Assembly: GCA_025642075.2 (NCBI GenBank)
Contig: JAODUO010000148.1
Coordinates: forward strand, 477,501 to 541,500
Reading direction: 5' to 3'
Length of the DNA stretch: 64,000 nt
From: Ridgeia piscesae
Lineage: Eukaryota > Annelida > Polychaeta > Sabellida > Siboglinidae
Part shown: piece by piece, positions 39,238 to 52,089 of the stretch
Layout of the letters: each line of letters starts with the position of its first letter
Numbering within the stretch: position 1 is the stretch's first letter
Notes under the pieces: generated by a model
Database searches by the model: none
Told to the model about the DNA's origin: nothing
Seen by the model: the letters and a program-made list of their open reading frames with translations, nothing else
Program-made: the position numbers and the translations under genes

Positions 39238-39973
39238 CTGTTGATCCACACTCCACGGTCTATGTTTATAAGTCTGTTGATCCACACTCCACGGTCTATG
39301 TTTATAAGTCTGTTGATCCACATTCCACGGTCTATGTTTATAAGTCTGTTGATCCACACTCCACGGTCTATGTTTATAACTCTGTTGATCCACACTCCAC
39401 GGTCTATGTTTATAACTCTGTTGATCCACACTCCACATTTATAAGTCTGTTGATCCACACTCCACGGTCTATGTTTATAAGTCTAGCTGTTGATCCACAC
39501 TCCACGTTTATAACTCAGTTGATCCACACTCCACGGTCTATGTTTATAAGTCTGTTGATCCACACTCCACGGTCTATGTTTATAAGTCTGTTGATCCACA
39601 CTCCACGTTCTATGTTTATAACTCTGTTGATCCACACTCCACGGTCTATGTTTATAACTCTGTTGATCCACACTCCACATTTATAAGTCTGTTGATCCAC
39701 ACTCCACAGTCTATGTTTATAAGTCTGTTGATCCACACTCCACGGTCTATGTTTATAAGTCTGTTGATCCACACTCCACGGTCTATGTTTATAACTCTGT
39801 TGATCCACACTCCACGGTCTATGTTTATAAATTTGTTGATCCACACTCCACAGTCTATGTTTATAACTCTGTTGATCCACACTCCACAGTCTATGTTTAT
39901 AACTCTGTTGATCCACACTCCACGTTTATAAGTCTGTTGATCCACACTCCACGGTCTATGTTTATAAGTCTGG
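39238..39973. repeat. 36-bp minisatellite, about 20 units
   Basis: Units contain GTTGATCCACACTCCACGG followed by TCTATGTTTATAAG. Most are 36 bases; at least five are shortened by loss of GGTCTATG or similar. Because 36 is divisible by three, frames stay open on both strands (LLIHTPRSMFIS-type repeats); no start context, homolog or composition argues for a protein. Confidence 0.95.
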
Positions 39974-40267
39974 TCTGTTAGTGTTCACTGCCATTCACAT
40001 AACTAAAACTTGGCTAAGTCAATTTTCTCCTCAGTCTCAAAAAACTGTATTTCTTATGGTACAAAATAGCCTTCATAAGTTGACTTCTCTTAAAGGCAAT
40101 TCCATATGCAAACACAGATTTCTCTCATCTGGTTAACTCGAATTTCATCAATCTCTACTACTAAACACTAAAGTGAACTTCAGATGAGTGGAAATATTTC
40201 AATGGATTCCTGCAATGGACTTTGATGAAATGCACATTAAACCCTTAGTACACTACAGGAATCTTCA

Positions 40268-40592
40268 GAGCGCAGTAGCTCAGGGGTAGAACATTGGACT
40301 CTCGACTAAGAGGGTTCGAATCCTGTGCTGCAGTGTTAAAAACCTTGGGCAAGTGTTTTCACTCCACATTGCTCCAGTTCACTCAGCTGTATAAATGAGT
40401 ACCTGGCTATGGACAGTGGTGGATATGTGTACGAGCAGCCTTTGAAGATTAATTGTAGCTTATGGCTGGATGCTTCCCAGAGAAGTTGAGATTGTGTCTG
40501 ATTGAACAGGTCTGCCAGGGAAGTAAATATGTAAAGCGCTTTGAATGATCCTGAGGACTGGATACTGTGCTATATAAGAACAGACCTTTACT
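40268..40592 (+). mobile_element. tRNA-derived SINE
   Basis: The head holds RNA polymerase III promoter boxes: box A-like TAGCTCAGGGGTAGAACA and box B GGTTCGAATCC 35 bases later. A tRNA-unrelated body follows (CCTTGGGCAAGTG..., GTACCTGGCTATGG) and a tail with AAAGCGCTTTGAATGATCC and GCTATATAAGAA, typical of invertebrate SINEs. The T-stem does not pair well, so it is not a working tRNA gene. Confidence 0.85.
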
Positions 40593-41029
40593 TTTTTTAG
40601 TCACACAGGACACTGTTAGAGACATATTGCATAAAATTAACATGCGTCATCAAATATCTATATAAGAAGTGCACCCTGCTTGTAACCTAACCTATTCATA
40701 AAAGACATATGTCCTTGTTTTTAAGTTTCAGTGATAAACAGTCTCCAGTAGCAAAGTTGACAACAGTGTTGTTGAATCAAACAGTATCTTCCCATTTGAC
40801 ATGAATGCACCTCTTAGGAAATTACTGAAAAAGTCCTCAAAATATAAAACAAAGAAGTGATATAAGTAAACTAATTCAACACTATCTAGTGAAAATTTAT
40901 TATAATTATCAAAATACACAAATCAAGATAGTACAAAACAGTAAATGAATAGTTGGCAGTAAAAACATGGAATGCAATCAATCCATATATAACACGATTC
41001 TTTCTATGAGCATTTTAAGAGGCAATTTG
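40593..41029. other. AT-rich sequence 3' of the AlbA_2 gene
   Basis: Likely 3' UTR and flank of the minus-strand gene ending at 41030. No other feature recognised. Confidence 0.4.
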
Positions 41030-41275
41030 TTAGCCTAATCTTCGGACACTTGTTTGGTCTGACGGGTCAGATGATGGCGCTGTGTCACCACCACGATCTT
41101 GATGGTAGTGGGACATTCTCAATTGACGGATTTCTTGACGCAATCTGTGAAATACACAACACCTTAAACACTCCAAATGACAAAGAGTGAAAGCATGTGA
41201 CAATTGGTTATTAATAAAAATTCTGAAAAAGTAATATAACAAATTATATATATGTACATATATACATATATATAC

Positions 41276-41308
<33 letters not shown>

Positions 41309-44300
41309 ATTACATACTTGATATAGTATGACTTATGCTTACTCAAATATATACACTTTCTATGATTTCAAGTTTGAAACTTATCCCACAAACCTCATAG
41401 GAATTGGAGCATAGAGACTGGTGCTAAGCCATTCAACAGTGTGTGTCTGGGTTGGAGATAGTTTACTATCCAGTGTCTCAGCAAGGGGGTGAGTGTTTTT
41501 GTAAGCTTCAAAGAGGTGCAACTGGAGGTTTTCGGTGAGCCTTAAGGGAGAGGCAGTTGGAAGTGATTTCATGCATGTCATTTCTCCTACTTGTCATATT
41601 GTTCCAACATCTATTAACATGCATCTATTTAGATAAATCACATAAAATGCAATCAATATGCCCCTTTAAAAACTGTGAGTTTATATTATTAGATATACTT
41701 TATTGGTACTTTAAGGTAATGCATTTGTTAAAACATATTGATGGTTAATTTATTGTCATTATAACCAATGCCATGTGTTGTTACCATGACAACAGATAGA
41801 CTGAGTTGGGAAAATAAAAGATGATCACCTTTCGATCTTTGGTTCATAATGATTTCGTACCATGTCCTTGCTGATGTCACACAGCTGCTGCATGTTGTAG
41901 TGCTGCAAACAAGGACACGACCTGTATACAATATATGCACAACAATCACCGGCCACTCTGTTATTGTCCATCTCCCGTAAAAGAAAGCAACAGTGAAGAG
42001 ACCACAATGGGGTGAGGCAAATGTCTCAAACTTCTACCTCACTTTTTGTTGACACCAACTTACAACTCTTGCAGTCAACCTCCCACATACTTCTGCAGCC
42101 AACCTTGCCTTGCATCTTTTCAAGGCCAAACCTCCCACCTATAGTTTTTATTTTTATATCTCTAGATAATTTTATTTTACATTCTCTTATGTGCTGTTAT
42201 GCTTTATTTTCTCAGTTTACTTTTATGTCGCCAGGCCTATCTATCACTATTTATTTATTTTTAACTGTCACCTTAATTATATATAGCCAGCTAACTAATT
42301 TATTGATATTGGTTAAATATATGTTTATGCATTTTTTAACCTTTTAAGATAATATTAAGATGATACTGATGTTACCAAGGTTAACGTTTTATGTAAAGAT
42401 GTACGATTGTTCTACTGGTTGGTTTCTGCTGTTGGACTACTCTCTGTAGTAAGGTGTATCACTGTGGAGAACAATGTTACGTACAATTACATTTTACGAC
42501 ACTACATAATACTCACTTTCAAACTCTTACAGATATGCAACATGCACACAAACGTGAACACACACACATACACAAGGTACTTACTGAAACAACAGTTGCA
42601 TGCTTTCGAAAGTTAACACAGCCAGTTTCATCTTCATGAATGGGAATGGCTTTCATCTTGCCAACTGCATGTTTATTCCTAGGGTCATTACAATACCATG
42701 GCTTGATGATGATTTCTATGACGTAACGTGCAGCCAAGATTCCCTATAATTAAAACACACAACACAAAACGCATTTGAAAATAAATTACAACAACAGCCA
42801 TCTATCTACCTGTTGAAAGAAATGCAGCTTGGGTTGTTTTTGGGGAAGTCACAATAAAAACTGTTTTTTAATCTCTGTTCTGTTAAGTAATATTTGTTTT
42901 ACTGCATAAAGACTACTCTCATGCACATACCTGGCCAATCTGGCACTCATGATTAGTGAACGACTACAACAAATTTGCCAACAACTGGGTGCAGTGAACT
43001 TGGCAACATTTCCAAATGGCAACAAGAGGCTTCTACCAACCGAGAGGTGCTCTCATACTGAGATGATCTACCCACTGTGCTACAGCGCCTCACAAATGTG
43101 GAGACTTACACTCTGGAACTGTGCAATGCGGTCCTGGTCACACCAACACCTCTTGTAGTCACGCAGCGTGTGTGGTGTCTGTCGTCTCTCACAGCTTACA
43201 GACTTACTACAACAAAACACACTTTATAATTAACCATTGTTTCAATACCAGAATTATTGTGCTAATGTACAAGAAATGCCAAGCCTTTTTTGAGACTGGC
43301 ACGCCATTCTAAACTTGTATTTTCATGCGCTTACTGCTCAAATGTGACTTGGTAAATTTTACATTTCCTGAAAGATAATGTTCTATTTAGTTTTAAAATG
43401 CGACAGGTCTGAGGCAATGATCCATGGAACTATTTTTAAATCTAGCTTCAAAATGGTGCATTATGAAGTATATCTTAATCTACTCCTTGGCATGTAAGGA
43501 AAAAATTAAGGAATTAACTATATGTTTGTAGCATTACTTGTAAATTGACAGCAAGAACACAAGAAATACAACCAGCCTATTTTGGGCAAGGTGGCATAGA
43601 AACAGCATGGTGCTTCCCCTACACCATACAGCAGGGGAAGCACTGACATGTTTGCATTGCAGTGACTTGGGGTGCAAATGTAGTTGTTTGCAGGAGGAAA
43701 ATTGTTTGGAATGGCACAACATGATTCAAATCTGGCTCTCTCAATTGTGAGTCCAGTGATCTAGTAACTGTGGCACTCCACTTCACAGACTCGCACAGTC
43801 CTACCTGGAGTTGTAACTGACGATCCTCTCGATGTCCTCCTCTGAACAGTCCTTGTCGACAATCGGGACAAACTTGACAGTGTAGCGATGCTCCTCGACC
43901 GGTGGGTGGTAGCGCTCCATCAAGTCGTCCAGAGACACCCTCACATGGTCTTTCTGGGAAACATCACAAGCAATTACCACAGATCCACACACCTTTGTGG
44001 TTTTCGTGCAAGATAAGATTTTTACCGGTCCAAAAACTGTTCTGGTAGATTACCGTAGATATCCACAACTGCATACGCACACACATAAAATCCAGGTGCC
44101 ATAGTTGTGTATGATTACATGTAAATATGTATGTATATTTACATATATGTCAACATTCAAAATTATGTTTGTCTGCTGTCCCTGTTGCCCATGACAAGTG
44201 AAGTCGTTACTACTTGCTGTCCGTGGACAACTTAGTTAGGGTGTAGGGCAGCACTGTTCTGTTCAGCCAAACAGGCAAAGTCTAGCATGCATTGCCTATG

Positions 44301-47300
44301 GCAGCCTCTGAGCGTTATCAATAAACACTATTCAACTGTAAATATTGTTAATTACTTATGTAGGTATTGAATACAATTTGAAATGTTGTTGTGGGATAAG
44401 TGAATTGATGTACGAACAAGTGAAATATTTAAGTGAAATATTTATTTATTTGTTCTCGGGATGTGTAAAATATTTGACAAATTTCAAACCTTGTGATACA
44501 TATTTTATATCAATATGGACATATCTAAAATTAGCTTTTTCTCTGCTCAAATTATTTCACGTCCAACCATAAATTTTTATCCTCTCAAAAGTGATGTTAA
44601 GCCCATACAAAAGACATACCGCGTGGTCTCTGGATATAGGTAGGAGTCTAGTACTTCATACACTGGTAACAATTATTTAATTGCAAATTAATATATGATT
44701 CTATGAACTGCACAGTGAATGAATTATGAGGATGCCAGCTTGTAGGTTTTATTGTTTTCATTTAATATTATGTTATGTCCTACAACATGCATGTGCAAGG
44801 TTTATTGCCTGTGACACCCTGCCTTTAACATGTGACAACAGTGAAATAATGGGACATAATCCAGTTGACATTTTATATGTTCATTTTCATAGCATATCCA
44901 GTTGACCAGTAGAGATGTTATTGCTTTATATTAGGTAAATGGTAACTCACTGGATAACTAACAGATTTTGAAAAATGTATTAATTTTTAGTTACTTGGTA
45001 AACTACATTTATACTTTCACATAATTTTCAGGATTAACGATAATCATAATCGTGACATTTTTATAGTGCTGTTCCAACATTCGTTATTCACAGCACTGCA
45101 CAAAAAGTTCTTGACTATATAGGTAAGTTTTTAGTTTTACTTTAAAACCAGCAATAGTCATAAATGTTAATGCCAGATGCTGCAATAGCACGTTCCATAG
45201 AATTGGGGCTGAAAGCTCTGTCACCCCAGTGACGCCATGTGTGTGGTACACAAAATAAATTATGTTCATTGGGGCATAGCAACCAAACCGGCTGGCGTAG
45301 GCTTACACGTTGTTCGGTGTATTCAGGTGCATGGTCAGGCAGTGTTCGATGTATGAGTAGCATGATCCTGAACTCCATTCGCACTGTATCAGCAGCCAGT
45401 GCAAATTCATCAGCAGCGGTGTAGCATGGGTATATTTCATAGCTCCGTCAATCAAGATTAGTTAATAAACATCAGCTGAAGTTCAACACATTAACGATCT
45501 CTTACATATAAATAACTGCTTATTTAGAAAATGTGATCAGATAAAATTGCTTACCTGAAACTGTGTAAGGGAAAAGCCATTGACTGTTCCATCATCTAAG
45601 ATGCCCAAGTAAACGGTACCGCCACATTCATTGTTTAGAAAACCATTCAGGCATCTACAAATAAACACATCAGCTTTTTGTGGGTTAAACTCTGCATTGA
45701 AGTAGAATATTTTTGGGGGATAAATTTCAAGTTAACTGAAACATTAAAATAGCATGAACCAGATTGGAGTCCATTAGTGAAAGTGAGATGACTTAATTGG
45801 AAAGTTAAATTTAAATTCATTTGTTTAAATTATAAAATGTATACAGAAATACATATACATAAAATAGTGAACTGGTGGTGTAAGAAAACAGTACATAAAA
45901 CTATTGATATTGATATCTGACGTCAAGACGAGCAGATGTCTGTGAAATAGAGTAAATTATAATAATTCAAGCTATTTCACAACACTGCTTTTAAAGAATC
46001 TATTCCACAAATGCACCAAGATTCGACCGGGCTGCTTGATTTTAGTAAGTAAACGGACCATTTTGAGATTTTACCGACTTTATGTAACTGTGTGCACCTG
46101 TGTTAATCTACAAGCCTTGGTCGATTCAGTCATGCGAGACCTCAACAACCAATTGCTTAACTGCACGTCATGGCGGAATGGTTTCTACTACAGTCAAGTC
46201 TTTAGCCGCACATCATGGCTGACTGTATATTGCCATGCCAATGAACACTGGGTATTCATTGCCTTGATTGTTTGACACACCCTTGTGCTTCTCCAACCGA
46301 TAACACTGAACTAATCATGACGTCAAGACGAGCAGTGCTGTCACTTTTCTTGCTACTTCTGTACTGCGTAATGAAATTCAATGCTTGCCACACAGACTTA
46401 TCACTTACAAGGACATTCTACGAGGCTATGACGCCAAACACAACAAGCCGTACACACTCAGTCTCTCTCTATCTTGAAGCCAGCAGTGACATTGTTTTAT
46501 CAATGATCCACAAATTTGATAGTCTCAACCACAAAGCAAAGCGTTCTGTGTGCAAACTCTGCAGACTTTCCAGCAACAAAGAAAACTCATACTACAACAT
46601 TTCACCATTGACTACAATTTTTTTATTGCTCATGAAAAGCGGTGACGTGAGCCCTAATCCAGGCCCTCCTGAGCAAAAGAGGACATACAACCCAAAACAT
46701 CCATGTAGCCATTGTGGCAAGGGTGTCACTGGTCGCAGTAGAGCCATCTCGTGTGACTCCTGCGACCAGTGGACACACAACAAATTTGTTGGAGTGTTAT
46801 CAAATGACGCATACGACGAACTCTGCAGCAGCGGTGGCGAATTTACACATCTGTGCAATCAGTGTACACTGCACGCACTCCCATTTGCTGATGACAATGA
46901 TCACCCAGCTTGGCCAGCTATCATCACGCAAGGCAACGATCTTCTGTCCGAAATCGTAGAAGACGCCGCCGACCAGGCAACAACTGAAAGACCCCTTGAT
47001 TTTGAATGTTTACATTCAAAGGGTCTAAACTTCATTCATTTGAACATGCGCAGTCTTCTCCCGAAACTTGACGAGTTACAAATACTTGCGGCAAACACCA
47101 AAGTGGCAGTGATTGGCATCACCGAGTCTTGGTTAGAAATTAACATTACTGATTATTCTATTCTCCGGCGCGACAGAAATCACGAGGGCGGTGACGTTTG
47201 TATTTACATAAGAAAGGACTTTATTTTTAAACTGAGAGACGATATACGTACAACTCTAGAAACTGTGTGGGCGGAATTGTATCTACCCAAGACCAGACCT

Positions 47301-50300
47301 ATTTTAATTGGTGTATGCTACCGTCCGCCCAAGCATACTGACTTTTTTAACGTACTTGAACGGTGTTGCTTGGACTGTAATTGCTTCACCAACAAAGAAG
47401 TTATTATGATGGGTGACTTTAATGTTGACTATTCTCAACTGCATTCTCACACTAATCCATTGCATGTATCACTGAAGCATTATATGTCTATGTTTGGTAT
47501 GACCCAGATTATTAACACATCTACAAGGATTACTAGCACAACATCCACCATCTTAGATCTTATCCTTATCTCAGACCTTGCTAAAATATCACAATGTGGT
47601 GTATTAGACATTGGCTTAAGCGATCACCAAATAATACATTGTACACGTAAATGCAAGAAAATCCCCATAAATCGTCATAACAGTGTAACATTAAGATCGG
47701 TAAAAAATTACTGTAAGGAAATATTTGAAGAAAAACTGCATGAGGTAGATTGGCATTGGCAGATTGTCCTAGATTCAAACTCTGTACACGAGGCTTTTTA
47801 TCTTTTAAAATCTAAGCTGATGGCCGTTATTGATAACATTGCTCCCTTGAAATATGTCCGTATTAAACAACGTACCGCCCCTTGGATGACGGGTGAGATA
47901 CTGGCATACTGCACCTGATCCATGAAAGAGATCGAGCTTTTACCAAATTTAAAAAGACCAAAGACATCAGTTGGCATGGAAAATTCACTTACCTTCGTAA
48001 TCAGGTTCAACATAAGAAGAAACAGGCCAAATCAGACTTCATTGCTAATAAAACTGATGAATTCAAACAACAACCTTCAAAATTATGGCAACTGCTGAAA
48101 AGCCCCGGAACTTCGACTCAGTGTAACTGTAAACCAGGAAGCATAGGACTAAACATTGACAATAGCATCTGTTTTGACAAATCACTAGTATCTGAACATT
48201 TCAACGACTACTTTACTAATGTAGCCTCAACACTGGTTAACCAACTTCCACCTAGTAATGGTATATATGAGAAGCAACACTTTCAAGACTTCTACAGGTC
48301 ACTGGGTGTAACAAGTAATAGCTTCTGTTTTAATGAAGTCAGTGAGAACAACGTACTCAGTATTTTATGTAAACTAAATTCGAGCAAGGCAACCGGATTG
48401 GACCTATTGTCACCCAGATTCATTAAGGATGGTGCAAAGCTCATTGTGTCACCTTTAACACATATTTTAAATTTATCATTGTCCACTGGTGAAATCCCTG
48501 AAAATCTTAAATCTGCTAAGGTGATGCCCATTTATAAAAAGAATAGTAAAATGGAAGCCGGTAATTACAGACCGATCTCTATTTTAAATACGCTCTCAAA
48601 ATTATTTGAGAGGATAGTCTATCAACAATTAAATGCATATCTCCAAACACATCAGCTACTGTATGAACATCAGTCAGGCTTTAGATCCTCTTATTCTACT
48701 GAAACATGTTTAATATATCTCACTGACTTCATAAAACAAGAGCAAGATAAAGGTAATTATGTAGGCATGGTGCTAATTGACCTTTAGAAAGGCATTTGAT
48801 ACGGTAAATCATAAGATTACCGGTATGCTTCAAAAACTGGAAGCAATAGGACTTCATGAATCTGCTATAGCCTGGTTTAAATCATATTTATATGGACGTC
48901 AACAATCAGTTGAAATCAGTGAAGCGATCTCTAATCCGATGACTGTCACATGTGGTGTCCCACAAGGTTCAATTCTGGGACCGTTATTATTTCTAATATA
49001 TATTAATGATATTTACACAGCTGTTCGCTGCAAACTACTTTTGTATGCTGATGATTCAGCCCTTTTAGTCTCGGGTAAAGACACCCAACTGATTCAAGAA
49101 AGTCTTTCTTCAGAACTCGAGGCAGCCAGAGAGTGGCTAATCAGTAACAAATTGTCCCTCCATCTAGAGAAAACGGAGTCAATTCTATTTGGGTCGAAAT
49201 GTAAACTTAACACCTGTAGTTCCATCCAGGTGAGATGTGCTGGTACGACATTGGCAAGTCAAACCCATGCTAAATACCTAGGCATAGACCTAGATCAGTC
49301 ATTAACTGGAGAAAGAGTGGCTGACAAGATTAGTTGTAAATCAAATGCCAAATTTAAAAAAAATTATAGACATACAAAAAATATCAACATGAAAACAAAA
49401 AAACTTCTTACCACAGCATTAATACAATGCCATTTTGACTATGCATGTTCATCATGGTTCTCTGGTTTAACCAAGAAATATAAATCCAGACTTCAGTGTA
49501 CTCAGAACAAGGTAATCCGTTTCATCTTAAATGCACCAGCCAGAACCCACATCGGTTTGAGAGAGTTTAGACTGATGCTACCAGTGGAGTTACGAGTTAA
49601 ACAACTCAAATTGAACCTTGTTTACAATGTCATAAATGGTAAAGCACCGAAGTATATGTCAAATTTGATAAATGTAGCATGTAAGCAGCATGGCATAAAT
49701 ACAAGATCTAGTGTTATGTCTCTTCGTGTGCCGTATGTTAAATCATTTGGGCCAACCTCCTTTTACTACACAGGAATTCATGCCTGGAACGAATTGCCAT
49801 TTCCCATACAAAGTGTTCAGAACATGAGGCAATTTAAATGTCTACTGAAGCAGTTTTTGTTCAGTTGTCTTAATGATCAGGAAGCCAGCTCATTTATTTA
49901 TTATTAATCATAATTGATGACATTATTTATATTTTTTATTTTTATTATTTATTAGATTTATTTATGATTTTTTGTAATAAGTAACAAGGTTTTACAAAGT
50001 GTTTCTAATCAGGAGATATTTCCATACTTTTTTATATTGTAATTATCAATGTCATTTACATATATTAGTAATTATTTATATCACTTATTTATTATGGTTG
50101 TTTTAGTATGTTATATTTGTCATTTCTGTCAATGTCTGTCATGTGTATGTCAAGGACCACAATGGAAATAAGTGCGTGCACTTTTTGTGTTATCCGAATA
50201 TTTAAATGTACCTTGTATTTATATATTATGCATAGATGTACAATGTTTTACATTTTATATTAAATAAATCAATCAATCAAATGATAGATGAAGGAACATG

Positions 50301-50543
50301 AATATTTACTATCAGGTAGAACAGTAGTTACAGTACTTACTTTGAAACAGGGCCTCTTGTTCGCCTGTCAGTGTTTGCAATCTGGGTCCACGGAGGGATT
50401 TCTTCCTCAGACAGGTTCTTATGACCTTTGAACTCATGTGTGACGTCTTCATCGAAAGGTACTATTGATCCACAGACATAGTAGCAACGAGTCTTAGAAC
50501 ACGATGCTGTGCTGTCTTCTGCACTTTTTGACGATGGGTCCAT
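41030..50543 (-). CDS. Schlafen-like AlbA_2-domain protein, 343 aa, eight exons
   Basis: Exons: 50543-50341, 45654-45555, 43953-43805, 43194-43110, 42743-42585, 41902-41829, 41540-41394, 41144-41030. Lengths total 1032 bases; every intron is GT..AG and every junction keeps frame. Start ATG at 50541-50543, stop TAA at 41030-41032. Residues about 36-100 form the AlbA_2 (Schlafen-type) core: HEFKGHK, then NNECGGTVYLGILDDG. The middle has the unusual cluster CWCDQD; a strand-rich part (YVIEIIIKPW...NFRKHATVVS) resembles the second half of the SLFNL1 fold, and the last 40 residues are helical then polar. AlbA_2 domains bind nucleic acid, and those of Schlafens can be RNases; I do not see a secure catalytic triad, so activity is unknown. 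Introns 1 and 2 carry retroelement relics on opposite strands. Transcription start is not identified. Confidence 0.82.
41245..41312. repeat. (AT)n with ACATAT interruptions
   Basis: TA-rich run with regularly spaced ACATATATAC units, in the last intron of the AlbA_2 gene. Confidence 0.9.
45080..45430 (-). pseudogene. C-terminal non-LTR reverse-transcriptase relic in intron 2
   Basis: Minus-strand frames read RMEFRIMLLIHRTL...APEYT, then GDRAFSP near 45210 and, shifted, VKLKTYLYSQEL near 45110. This matches the 'RI.fKl..l.yk.l...aP.Yl......GdRaFs..aP..Wn.LP...F...LKT.LF' end of CR1/L2-like RTs. It has a frame change and lacks everything upstream. Confidence 0.75.
46317..47918 (+). pseudogene. 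Non-LTR ORF: leader, 2A-like motif, Cys/His finger, AP endonuclease
   Basis: The first ATG in frame (46317) gives a hydrophobic leader (AVLSLFLLLLYCVM, residues 6-19). At residues 109-117 (46641-46667) is GDVSPNPGP, preceded by FLLLM: the core D-V-x-x-N-P-G-P of 2A ribosome-skipping peptides, with Ser where Glu is usual. A Cys/His-rich PHD-like finger follows (CSHCGKG...CDSCDQW.H...CNQC). The endonuclease then shows HLNMRSLLPKLDEL, ITESWL, GGDVCIYIRKD, GDFNVDYS and SDHQIIHC, i.e. the usual metal-binding and catalytic blocks. It ends early at a stop where the frame slips before the RT. 2A-like sequences are known in some non-LTR elements of sea urchins and other invertebrates. Confidence 0.87.
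47930..49907 (+). pseudogene. Non-LTR reverse transcriptase
   Basis: Continues the preceding frame after a small indel. Blocks in order: KATGLDLLSPRF, PIYKKNSKMEAGNYRPIS, HQSGFRSSYSTETCL, VLIDL (then one extra T and a stop at 48786), KAFDTVNHKI in the next frame, VPQGSILGPLLFLIYINDI and catalytic LLYADDSALL near 49040. The C-terminal part (ALIQCHFDYACSSWF, WNELPFPIQ, FKCLLKQFLF) is complete to a stop at 49905. A single-base insertion in an ATTGACCTTTAG run separates the two halves. Confidence 0.9.
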
Positions 50544-50549
50544 AACACC

Positions 50550-52085
50550 TACAAATGTTGGACATGTAAACATTGGTCTACAATCATGATCATCTTGTTC
50601 ATCAGACAAGTTAGTGGTCAAAAACAGGATGACATGGAAAGATGACCTAGTTCCACCAGAATTTATATTGGAACACTGATTAATATAAATACACAATAAC
50701 TATGGCCTCTACTGTCTCTACACGATTAATGTATCAAGCAGAGATTTTTCCAAACAAGTTTGTTAATTAAATACTATCGTGGGAACAGTGATAAAATTGG
50801 CAATGTCAAATTGTGACTGTGCACACACACTCACAGACACACACATGCACACACGCAAACAAACACATATGGATTTAAAGTTATGTTCTCTAGAAATAAA
50901 CTTTCAACATACTTTACTATTAAATTTACAAGACAGCTAGTACGTGTTCTGAAAAGCTGAAATGAATACATTCTAAATTAGTTGTTAAAACTGGTTTTAA
51001 ATACATACAAAACTACAATTAATTACGTAAGTGTGCGACTGGCAAACTGACAGATGTCATCCGCTTTCCACCCCTCTACTTGGACTAACTCCACTCTCCA
51101 AATCAATACTCTACCCGCAGTACTATTACGCAATTAGCGTCAAATTAATACCACTTTCTAGGCATCGACCAATGCAGCGGCAATGCCAATGCAGCCGCCC
51201 AGCCTCCGAAAAAGAAAGATGCGCTGAAGATACGTTATATCACTATTCTACTATCTACTAGCTACACAATGGGTAAGTCACGTTTCTCATGTGTACTGTT
51301 CCACACAGTAAAGCATATCATGCATAAGTAAACGAGTTTAAAGATATTCTTAACCGTACTATAGGCTACAGAAAAGCAGATGATTATGGATAACTGCTAT
51401 ATTATCGCTCACATCCATCCAGGACGATGGTGCTGATAGCAGACTAGACAGGATTTCGAACGTCACAGCGTCTCTGTGTAGCTTCAACTACGCAATTCCA
51501 TTTTATACTTACCACCACTCCACCAAAATGTGTTTCCAACAAGACAGTAACTGTATACCCAAAAGGCACACAAATGACAACCACGACCCACGCCAAAATA
51601 CTGACGTCGTTGACGTTGGATCAACGCGCGATATTTTATACGTATGTGACTGTGAGGCCTATGACTTTCAGTTTTATGGTTTTATAATTTTAATATAGTA
51701 ACATAATGACGTTTGTACGGTTGAATGGTTTTTTCGGCGGTGTTGGTGCAATTTTTTCTGCCTGGGACATTTTCCCGGTCGTCGCCCGGGAGTGTCATGT
51801 TGCCATAGCCTAGGGCTAGGCATATAGATTATAGGCATCGGCATCGTCGCCATCGGCATCGATCAGGTGTGGTGTGGAATATGTACAGTAAAACGCCAGG
51901 GCGAGGCGGGTTATTTTGAGCATCTTAAAAAATATATCACAAATGAATACGAAGGCAACCATGTTCTTCTTAACGTAGATATTTTCCCTACGAACAATTC
52001 CTGTCTCAGGCGAGAGGTGGGGGTCCGTTAAAATTGCACCCATTGACACAATTTTAATTAGCGCCTTTAATTATACACCGGTTCG
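50550..52085. other. Sequence upstream of the AlbA_2 gene
   Basis: Should hold that gene's promoter and perhaps a non-coding first exon: an AG acceptor-like CATTTGTAG precedes the coding start at 50550. A short CAC-rich run lies at 50820-50870. No other gene recognised. Confidence 0.4.
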
Positions 52086-52089
52086 ATAA

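Larger units (their letters stand above)
46317..50280 (+). mobile_element. CR1/L2-type non-LTR retrotransposon, inactivated
   Basis: AP endonuclease and reverse transcriptase in the usual order, then a 3' UTR ending in AATCAATCAATCAA, a terminal short repeat typical of CR1/L2-like elements. It lies antisense in intron 1 of the AlbA_2 gene. The frame is broken near 47915 and 48780 by small indels, but the rest is open, so decay is moderate. An 18-base direct repeat (TGACGTCAAGACGAGCAG at 45918 and 46318) may mark a 5' UTR repeat. Confidence 0.9.

Noticed and set aside
40268..40335. Functional tRNA gene
   Set aside because: Boxes A and B are present but the T-stem mispairs and a SINE body with a typical 3' tail follows.
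41541..41595. Upstream extension of AlbA_2 exon 7 to the AG near 41590
   Set aside because: That reading runs into a TGA within 25 codons, whereas the acceptor at 41541-41542 keeps phase to the last exon.
43610..43643. 11-bp perfect hairpin GTGCTTCCCCT...AGGGGAAGCAC as a small RNA gene
   Set aside because: Stem too short for a microRNA precursor and nothing else supports transcription.
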